A DNA stretch of 51,145 nucleotides from Actinomycetota bacterium (GTDB lineage Bacteria > Actinomycetota > Thermoleophilia > Gaiellales > F1-60-MAGs149). The notes below the pieces were generated by a model that was not told where the DNA came from, searched no databases, and saw only the letters and a list, made by a program, of their open reading frames with translations. Shown piece by piece: positions 45,525 through 51,145 of this stretch (position 1 is its first letter; every line of letters starts with the position of its first letter). Both the position numbers and the translations under genes were made by a program. The stretch spans positions 1-51,145 of the forward strand of contig VFJZ01000029.1 of NCBI GenBank assembly GCA_009885805.1. The letters are read 5' to 3'.

Positions 45525-46697
45525 TTGCAGGTCCAACATGTTCGCCGCGCCCTGGCCGGGCTCGGCATCATCCTCGTCGTCACCAGCTCGGCTGCCGCCG
45601 CGCCGGCCGACGAGATCCAATCGCGCCGCGACCAGGCGGTCGCTGCGCGCGAACGGGTCGTCGAACTCGGGATGAAGCTCGAGTCGGCCGTCGAGCGGTT
45701 CAACCGCGCCAACGCCGGCCTCGACGCTGTGCAGGCCCGGATCGCAGACAACCTGCAGCAGCTCCGTGTCACGCGGAGCAACGTCCGCAAGGCCCGCGCG
45801 GCACTCGCCGCGCAGCTCGTGATCGAGTACCGCGCAGGCGATACGGACGCCATCGCCGCCCTGCTCGGGGCACGATCCCTCGATGCCATGCTCGGCCGGG
45901 TGACGGCGCTCCGGCGCGTCAATGCACAGACCCGGCAGGTCGTCAGCGACCTGCTCACCGCACGACGGGAGTTGACCCGTCGCGAGCGCAAGCTCGCCGC
46001 GGATCGTCGGCAGGCCGACGCCCTGGTGGCGAGCGCCGCCTCGGCGCAGGCGGAGATCGAGTCGGGCATCGCGCGGCAGCGACAGTTCGTCCGCGGTCTC
46101 GAGGACGAGATCGCTCAGCTGGAGCGTGAGGAGGCCGCACGGCAGCGCCGCATCGCCGAGGAGGCACGACGGCGACTCGCGGCACAACGTGCCGCTGACC
46201 GCGCGGCAGCCGCACCCGACCCCGGCATCGGCGGCTCGGGCGCGGTGCGGGCCGGTGCCGACGGGTCGATCAGCGTGCCGCCGCCGGCGAACGGCTCGAT
46301 CGGCGCGCGGGCAGTTGCTGCCGCCCTGCGCTGGATCGGCACGCCGTACTCGTGGGGTGGCGGCAACGCGAACGGGCCGGCGCGGGGCATCGCCCACGGC
46401 GCGAACACGGTCGGCTTCGACTGTTCGGGCCTGACGCTCTACGCCTACGCCCAGGTCGGCATCCAGCTCGGGCACTTCACCGGCTGGCAGTGGAATGCGG
46501 GCCAACGGATCGGACGGATGAGCGATCTCGCCGTCGGCGATCTCGTCTTCTTCGGCTCCGATCTCGGCCACATGGGGATGTACATCGGCAACGGCCAGAT
46601 GGTGCACGCGCCGCAGACCGGCGACGTCGTCAAGATCTCATCGATCACGTCCGGGCACTACGTCTCGTCCTTCAGGGGCGGCGTCCGGCCCTACTGA
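45525..46697 (+). CDS. Secreted NlpC/P60 peptidase with coiled-coil N-terminal region
   Basis: 390 residues from a TTG at 45525; the start is fixed by CAGGAGGT 8 bases upstream. Signal peptide RRALAGLGIILVVTSSAAAA, then ~200 residues of charged helices (ESAVERFNRANAGLDAVQAR; RRELTRRERKLAADRRQADA; LEDEIAQLEREEAARQRRIA) predicted to form coiled coils, a Pro/Gly-rich linker, and a C-terminal NlpC/P60 domain: WIGTPYSWGGGNANGPA, VGFDCSGLTLYAYAQVG (Cys), HFTGWQWNAGQ, LAVGDLVFFGSDLGHMGMYI (His) and GNGQMVHAPQ. It resembles RipA-like actinobacterial endopeptidases acting in cell separation, in which coiled coils bind FtsEX and gate activity. Overlaps the convergent LysR gene by 7 bases. Confidence 0.94.
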   Translation: MQVQHVRRALAGLGIILVVTSSAAAAPADEIQSRRDQAVAARERVVELGMKLESAVERFNRANAGLDAVQARIADNLQQLRVTRSNVRKARAALAAQLVIEYRAGDTDAIAALLGARSLDAMLGRVTALRRVNAQTRQVVSDLLTARRELTRRERKLAADRRQADALVASAASAQAEIESGIARQRQFVRGLEDEIAQLEREEAARQRRIAEEARRRLAAQRAADRAAAAPDPGIGGSGAVRAGADGSISVPPPANGSIGARAVAAALRWIGTPYSWGGGNANGPARGIAHGANTVGFDCSGLTLYAYAQVGIQLGHFTGWQWNAGQRIGRMSDLAVGDLVFFGSDLGHMGMYIGNGQMVHAPQTGDVVKISSITSGHYVSSFRGGVRPY

Positions 46698-47623
46698 CGG
46701 TCGAGCGCCACTGCCCGGACCGTCTCGATGAACGCCTCGGCGACCCGCGGCCGCATCCGCTGCCGTGCCCAGACGAGGCCGATCCGCCGCGGCGGGATCC
46801 CCTCCTCCAGACGGAGCACGAGCGGCGTCCACGGCGACGAGCCGGGCTCGACGATCAACTGCCCCGCGATCGCGTGCCCGAGGCCGGCGCCGACGTAGTG
46901 CTGCAGCGCGAGGTTGTCGTCGGTGCGGAACACGACGTCCATCACGACCCCGCGCGCGGCGAGCGTCGCGTCGACCTCGGCCAGCTGCGATCGCAGGTGC
47001 CAGGTGACGGCCGGCAGGCCGTGCAGTCGCGCGAGCGGGACGGGCTGCTCGCTCACGAGTGGCGAATCGCGCGGCGCGAGCAGCACCCACGGATCACGGA
47101 CGACATCGATCGCCTCGAGGCGCGGATCGAGCGCACCGATGAGAGCGAACGCAAGGTCGAGCTCACCCGCCAGGACGGCATCTGTCAACACGTGCTCGTC
47201 GTGGTCCTCCAGCAGGCGCACGTCCAGACCAGGCAGGTCGGTTCGCAGGCGCCGCAACGCCTCGGGCAGGAGCTGCGCCCCAACGGACTGGAAGGTGCCG
47301 ATGCGCAGCGTCCCGGCGTCGCCGGCCGCCAGCGCTCGGAGGTCGCCGCGCGCGACCGTGAGCCGCGCCAGCATCCGTTCCGCGTGGCGATGCAGGACGA
47401 CGCCGGCTTCGGTCAGCGACACCGGCCGGGGGCCACCCGGACGCTCCAGGAGCCGGGCGCCGACGATGCGCTCGAGCGATGCGATCTGTTGCGAGATCGC
47501 CGACTGAGCGTAACCCAACTCGCGCGCGGCAGCCGAGAACGACGAGGTTCGGGCGACGGTCACGAGCGCGCGGAGGTGCCGCATCTCGATCCCCGCGTAA
47601 CTATCTCCGTCGTCGATGGACAT
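46691..47623 (-). CDS. LysR-family transcriptional regulator
   Basis: 310 residues. N-terminal helix-turn-helix: MRHLRALVTVARTSSFSAAA, RELGYAQSAISQQIASLERI, VGARLLERPGGPRPVSLTEA; then a periplasmic-binding-like effector domain (GTLRIGTFQSVGAQLLPEAL; LDVRLLEDHDEHVLTDAVLA; DDNLALQHYVGAGLGHAIAG). A later start at Met14 is possible. LysR regulators usually control a divergent gene; the divergent neighbour is the lipoprotein gene at 47840, 216 bases away with a strong hairpin between. Effector unknown. Confidence 0.94.
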   Translation of the reverse strand: MSIDDGDSYAGIEMRHLRALVTVARTSSFSAAARELGYAQSAISQQIASLERIVGARLLERPGGPRPVSLTEAGVVLHRHAERMLARLTVARGDLRALAAGDAGTLRIGTFQSVGAQLLPEALRRLRTDLPGLDVRLLEDHDEHVLTDAVLAGELDLAFALIGALDPRLEAIDVVRDPWVLLAPRDSPLVSEQPVPLARLHGLPAVTWHLRSQLAEVDATLAARGVVMDVVFRTDDNLALQHYVGAGLGHAIAGQLIVEPGSSPWTPLVLRLEEGIPPRRIGLVWARQRMRPRVAEAFIETVRAVALDRQ

Positions 47624-47752
47624 CAGTCAAACGCCGCATTGGAACGATGGAGCATTGCACGGCACGATGCCGACGTACGACCGATCGATGCCCCGCGGTG
47701 CAAGCGTACCCACCCACGGACGCACCGCAGCGGGCACTCCCTCCATCCCCGA

Positions 47753-47789
47753 GGCGTCAGCCGCAGTCCACCCGCAAGCGGTTGACGCC
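47753..47789. promoter_or_regulatory. 12-bp inverted repeat in the LysR-lipoprotein divergent region
   Basis: GGCGTCAGCCGC (47753-47764) pairs with GCGGTTGACGCC (47778-47789) with one G-U and a 13-base loop. It includes a TTGACG that could serve as a -35 box towards the lipoprotein gene, but no good -10 box is seen. It may be a regulator site or an mRNA hairpin. Confidence 0.4.
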
Positions 47790-47839
47790 AAGGGGGCCGG
47801 TCGTCACGGTCGTGGAACACCGTGTACGTTGAGCGTGTG

Positions 47840-48400
47840 ATGCCAAACAGCACTCGCGCCGTCGCCTGCGCGATCCTCGTCGCCCTTCTCCCCGCCTGCG
47901 GCTTCTCCGCCTCGGTCGGCGACGACCCCGGCCCCGAGACCGTGGCGCCGACCGGCGCGCCGTACACGTACACCGTGCCGGAGGGCTTCTCGGCGGCCGG
48001 CAACGTCAGCATCGACCGTAACGCCGGTGAGGCCCTGTACCGCACGGGTGTTGCCGTCAAGACCGAGGACGACCCGAGTCGCGACGTCATCATCGTCTCC
48101 GTCTACGCGCTCACGCAGGACGTCACCGGCGTCGCTGATGCCGCGCTGCAGCAGGAACTCGACGGTGTCCTCGCCGGTCTCGCGACCGGGATGGAGCTGT
48201 CGGGACCGACGCGCGAGACGGTCGCCGGCGCCAGCGCCTTCGTCTACACCCTGGTCGACGCGGCCAAGGGCGAGACGACACGGGCGTACTACCTGTTCAA
48301 GGGCACGAACGAGATCTCGGTCGTCTGCCAGTGGAAGCGCCGGCAGGCGGACGTCGAGCGCGGCTGCGGCGAACTGCTCGGCTCGCTGACGGTCACGTAG
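47840..48400 (+). CDS. Hypothetical lipoprotein
   Basis: 186 residues from ATG 47840 (GTG 47837 and 47822 also in frame). Lipoprotein signal MPNSTRAVACAILVALLPAC with lipobox LPAC; the mature part carries a Pro/Thr linker (VGDDPGPETVAPTGAPYTYT) then a single compact domain: VPEGFSAAGNVSIDRNAGEA, VIIVSVYALTQDVTGVADAA, ATGMELSGPTRETVAGASAF, RAYYLFKGTNEISVVCQWKR. Two cysteines (VVCQ, ERGCGE) may pair. The style resembles actinobacterial LpqN/LpqT-type lipoproteins but I cannot confirm it. Convergent with the first EamA gene, overlapping 8 bases. Confidence 0.8.
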   Translation: MPNSTRAVACAILVALLPACGFSASVGDDPGPETVAPTGAPYTYTVPEGFSAAGNVSIDRNAGEALYRTGVAVKTEDDPSRDVIIVSVYALTQDVTGVADAALQQELDGVLAGLATGMELSGPTRETVAGASAFVYTLVDAAKGETTRAYYLFKGTNEISVVCQWKRRQADVERGCGELLGSLTVT

Positions 48401-49325
48401 CGGCGACGACTGGCTCGCGGCCGCGCACGACCTGGAGCAGCACGACCGCGCCGACGACGACGAGGCCGCCCGCGACCTGCAGGGCCGTCAGTTCCTGCTG
48501 GAGCCAGGCCCACGAGATCGCGATCGCGACGACGGACTCCAGCATCAGGACGATCGCGCTCCGCGTCGGGCCGATGCGGGCGACGCCTGCCAGGAAAAGG
48601 ACGAACGGGATCGCCGTCCCGACCGTCGCACCGGCGACCACCAGCACCGCTCCCGGGAGACCGCCGCCGATGTTGCCGCCGAGGGCGACGTCGCGGCCGA
48701 GCACGTCCGCGGGATAGTCCCAGGCCGGCGCGAAGGTCAGGCTCCAGACGACCACCGCGAACAGTCCGCCGAGGCCGAGGACGACCTGCGGTGGGCGTTC
48801 GCGCAGCAGCTTCGAGGCGTGCGTGGCGTAGTACGAGAAGAACAGGCACGTCACCACCGAGAACGCGAGCCCGACGCCGGACAGGCGCGCGAAACTCTCG
48901 CCGCCGACGTCCAGCACGAGCGCCAGGCCGGCGATCGCGACGAGCGCCGAGACCCAGACCACGGGCTGCTGGCGATGGCGCCACAGCACGTACGAGTAGA
49001 GCGCGATCAGGAACGGCGCCATGTACTCGATCATCAGTACCAGCCCGATGTCGACGCGTGCGATCGCCTCCGCGTACGTCCACTGCATCACCGCGAGGCC
49101 GACGACGCCGAAGACGGCCAGTTCCACCAGCTGCCGGCGGCTGAAACGCAGGTGCTCGCGGTGGCTGATGACCGCCCACGTCAGCAGGACCAGCACGATG
49201 CCGAGGAGCCGGCCGGTGACGACGTAGCGGGCCGAAACACCACCATCGATGAGCACGACCGACACCGGCCCGTTGGCGGCGAACAGCAGCGCTGACAGCG
49301 AGACCATGGCATAGCCGAGACGCAT
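48393..49325 (-). CDS. EamA/DMT-family transporter (copy 1)
   Basis: 310 residues with ten hydrophobic helices in two EamA repeats. Landmarks: LFAANGPVSVVLIDGGVSAR, QWTYAEAIARVDIGLVLMIE, YMAPFLIALYSYVLWRHRQQ; second repeat VGTAIPFVLFLAGVARIGPT, RSAIVLMLESVVAIAISWAW, LQQELTALQVAGGLVVVGAV. It is an exporter or importer of small metabolites with unknown substrate. It is a tandem paralogue of the next gene (309 aa), from which it is separated by 18 bases; probably the tail of the clpC transcript. Confidence 0.93.
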   Translation of the reverse strand: MRLGYAMVSLSALLFAANGPVSVVLIDGGVSARYVVTGRLLGIVLVLLTWAVISHREHLRFSRRQLVELAVFGVVGLAVMQWTYAEAIARVDIGLVLMIEYMAPFLIALYSYVLWRHRQQPVVWVSALVAIAGLALVLDVGGESFARLSGVGLAFSVVTCLFFSYYATHASKLLRERPPQVVLGLGGLFAVVVWSLTFAPAWDYPADVLGRDVALGGNIGGGLPGAVLVVAGATVGTAIPFVLFLAGVARIGPTRSAIVLMLESVVAIAISWAWLQQELTALQVAGGLVVVGAVVLLQVVRGREPVVAAT

Positions 49326-49343
49326 GACCTAAAGGTACTGAAA

Positions 49344-50273
49344 TCAGGCCATTGAGGGCGCACGCACCCGGGCCATCTGCACGGCCGCGACCGCGACGAA
49401 CACGATCCCGCAGCCGATGAGCTGCAGCGGCGTCAGGCGCTGGTCGATCCACAGCCACGCGACGACGACCGCGATCACCGGCTCGATCGTCCCCTGGAGG
49501 ACGCCGCGCGTGGGGCCGACGCGCCCGATACCGACGAGGTACAGCACGTACGGCAGCGCGGTCCCGACCAGTACCGACCAGCCGAGCACGAGCGCGCCGG
49601 GAAGTTCGATCTCCGCGAGGTTGCCGCCGAGCGAGACAGGCTCGGTGATGACGTCGGTCGGGAAGTCCCAGATCGGCGCTGCCGTCAGCGTCCAGGCGAC
49701 GGCGGCGACGATCGAGGCGACGCCGAGGACGACCGGCGTCGGCGTCGTCCGCAGCAGCACCTCACCGTGCAGCGCGTAGTAGGCGAACAGCACGCAGACC
49801 GCGACGGCGAAGGCGAGACCGCCGAGCGGCAGCGCCGACAGGGCGTCACCGCCGAGCCCGAGCGCGAGGACGATGCCCGTGAGCGCGACGAGCATCGCTC
49901 CCCAGATCACCCGCGGCTGCCGCTCGCCGCGCACGAGCAGGCACCACAGTGCGGTCGGGAACGACGCCGCGTACGCTAACGTCAGCACCACGCCGACGTC
50001 GATGCGCGCGATCGCCTCGGTGAGCGACCACTGCAGGAGGGCGAACCCGACGAGACCGTACGCCACCAGCATCGCCAACGGCCGTCCGCGAGGCAGGGCG
50101 TGCCGGTGCCGGAGCAGCATCCAGCCGCCGAAGACGGCGGCGAGCGCGAGCAGCCGCGATGCCGCCAGGTAGGTCGCCGGCAGGTGCTCGTCGATCAGGA
50201 CGCGCGAGAGCGGCTGGTTGACGCCGAACAGGACCGCCGCGGCGGGGACGAAGAGGAGGTCGACCCGGCTCAG
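49344..50273 (-). CDS. EamA/DMT-family transporter (copy 2), apparent CTG start
   Basis: 309 residues if the start is the CTG at 50273. From there: [60 protein letters not shown], aligning over full length with copy 1 (LFAANGPVSVVLIDG...). No ATG, GTG or TTG occurs in frame until 50120, a start that would delete the first helix and a half. The CTG overlaps the clpC stop (CTGA), the same geometry as ATGA overlaps elsewhere in this genome. Second repeat: [52 protein letters not shown]. Ten helices, DMT superfamily, substrate unknown. A point mutation of the start codon is an alternative. Confidence 0.85.
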   Translation of the reverse strand: MSRVDLLFVPAAAVLFGVNQPLSRVLIDEHLPATYLAASRLLALAAVFGGWMLLRHRHALPRGRPLAMLVAYGLVGFALLQWSLTEAIARIDVGVVLTLAYAASFPTALWCLLVRGERQPRVIWGAMLVALTGIVLALGLGGDALSALPLGGLAFAVAVCVLFAYYALHGEVLLRTTPTPVVLGVASIVAAVAWTLTAAPIWDFPTDVITEPVSLGGNLAEIELPGALVLGWSVLVGTALPYVLYLVGIGRVGPTRGVLQGTIEPVIAVVVAWLWIDQRLTPLQLIGCGIVFVAVAAVQMARVRAPSMA

Positions 50274-51145
50274 CTGGCGAGCTCGACCGGCGGTGCGTCG
50301 GGCGTCGGTGCGACAACGGACAGCGACACCTCGTCCGCTCCCTCCTCGCGGTCGACGACGATCGTCGAACCGGGCGCGAGCTGCCGGGCGAGCACGTAGT
50401 CGGCGAGCGGGTCCTCGATGTAGCGCTGAATCGCTCGTCGGAGCGGCCGGGCACCGAGCGCCGGGTCGTAGCCGTGCTCGACGAGCAGTTCCTTCGCGTT
50501 TTCGGACAGCTCGATGGCGACCTCGTGCTCGCGCATCTGCTCCTTCAAGCGGCCCATCATCAGATCGACGATGACCTTGATCTGTCCCTTGGACAGCTTG
50601 TGGAAGACGATGACCTCTTCGATGCGGTTCAGCAGCTCGGGCCGGAACACCTTCTTGAGCTCGCTCATGATGCGGCTCTTCATGTCGTCGTACGACAGCC
50701 CGCCCTCGAGATCCTTCGGGCCGAAGCCGAGCGCCAGGTTCTTCGAGATCGTCGCGGCGCCGATGTTCGACGTCATGATCACGATCGTGTTCCGGAAGTC
50801 GACCTTGCGACCCTGCGAGTCGGTCAGCTTCCCCTCCTCGAGCACCTGCAGGAGGATGTTGAAGACATCGGGGTGCGCCTTCTCGATCTCGTCGAGCAGC
50901 ACGACCGAGTACGGCTTGCGGCGGACGGCCTCGGTGAGCTGGCCGCCCTCGTCGTAGCCGATGTAGCCGGGCGGTGAGCCAACCAGCCGCGACACGGAGT
51001 GCTTCTCCATGTACTCCGACATGTCCACCTGGATCATCGCGTCCTCGTCGCCGAAGAGGAACTCGGCGAGCGTGCGGGCGAGCTCCGTCTTCCCGACCCC
51101 CGAAGGGCCGAGGAAGATGAATGAGCCGGTCGGCCGCTTCGGGTC
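50270..51145 (-). CDS. clpC: ATP-dependent Clp protease ATPase subunit ClpC, C-terminal part (runs off the window)
   Basis: 291 residues of the second AAA+ module and C-terminal domain. At the edge: [20 protein letters not shown] (Walker A of D2), [40 protein letters not shown] (pore loop), [20 protein letters not shown] (Walker B), [14 protein letters not shown] (sensor 1), [20 protein letters not shown], and sensor 2 [20 protein letters not shown]. It unfolds proteins for ClpP. It forms the head of the conserved clpC-radA-disA cluster in other bacteria; here about 7.2 kb with other genes separate it from radA. Its stop overlaps the CTG start of the EamA gene. Confidence 0.97.
   Translation of the reverse strand, partial: DPKRPTGSFIFLGPSGVGKTELARTLAEFLFGDEDAMIQVDMSEYMEKHSVSRLVGSPPGYIGYDEGGQLTEAVRRKPYSVVLLDEIEKAHPDVFNILLQVLEEGKLTDSQGRKVDFRNTIVIMTSNIGAATISKNLALGFGPKDLEGGLSYDDMKSRIMSELKKVFRPELLNRIEEVIVFHKLSKGQIKVIVDLMMGRLKEQMREHEVAIELSENAKELLVEHGYDPALGARPLRRAIQRYIEDPLADYVLARQLAPGSTIVVDREEGADEVSLSVVAPTPDAPPVELAS

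Overview
The window is about 51 kb of very GC-rich bacterial chromosome (most shadow frames are open, GTG and TTG starts are common, and genes often overlap by 1-4 bases). The best guess is a deep-branching actinobacterium, for example class Thermoleophilia. The reasons are a CarD gene, a MutY without the NUDIX tail, a SigH-like sigma factor of the kind found in Rubrobacter/Thermoleophilia, a three-gene transhydrogenase, and a GyrA-type intein at the site used in mycobacteria. Chloroflexota cannot be excluded. No phage, IS element or CRISPR array was seen.

Layout. 1-1103: front of a secreted M36-type metalloprotease. 1156-6392: a type IIA topoisomerase pair; the A subunit carries a 254-residue intein directly after the catalytic tyrosine. 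6392-7684: MATE exporter. 7686-8955: a broken toxin-antitoxin-like nucleotidyltransferase module. 9048-14622: aconitase and the transhydrogenase genes pntA1-pntA2-pntB. 14731-18572: a YhaO/YhaN-like nuclease/ATPase pair. 18505-21327 (minus): tRNA-Thr(UGU), glycosyltransferase, membrane protein, selD (itself with an in-frame UGA read as selenocysteine) and secG. 21368-22381: two adjacent exported-protein genes with several frameshifts.

23638-51145 (minus strand) keeps the backbone of a cluster best known from Firmicutes: clpC - radA - disA - (carD) - PIN/TRAM - ispD - ispF - gltX - cysS - rlmB - sigH. Here it is broken by inserted cassettes: mutY-lemA-htpX, aminotransferase/phosphotransferase/DUF1028, a DUF4143 ATPase coupled to disA, an exonuclease, a hydrolase/amidotransferase pair, two NlpC/P60 proteins, LysR, a lipoprotein and two EamA exporters. 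Functionally the backbone joins protein quality control (ClpC), DNA repair and c-di-AMP signalling (RadA, DisA), transcription control (CarD, SigH), isoprenoid synthesis (IspD, IspF) and translation (GltX, CysS, RlmB).

Most notable: selenocysteine-encoded SelD missed by ordinary gene calling; the topoisomerase intein; a set of three 33-35 bp intergenic palindromes; a glycosyltransferase whose TTG start lies one base after a tRNA; and an EamA gene that seems to start at CTG overlapping the clpC stop codon. I did not find a clearly new multi-gene defence or metabolic system.
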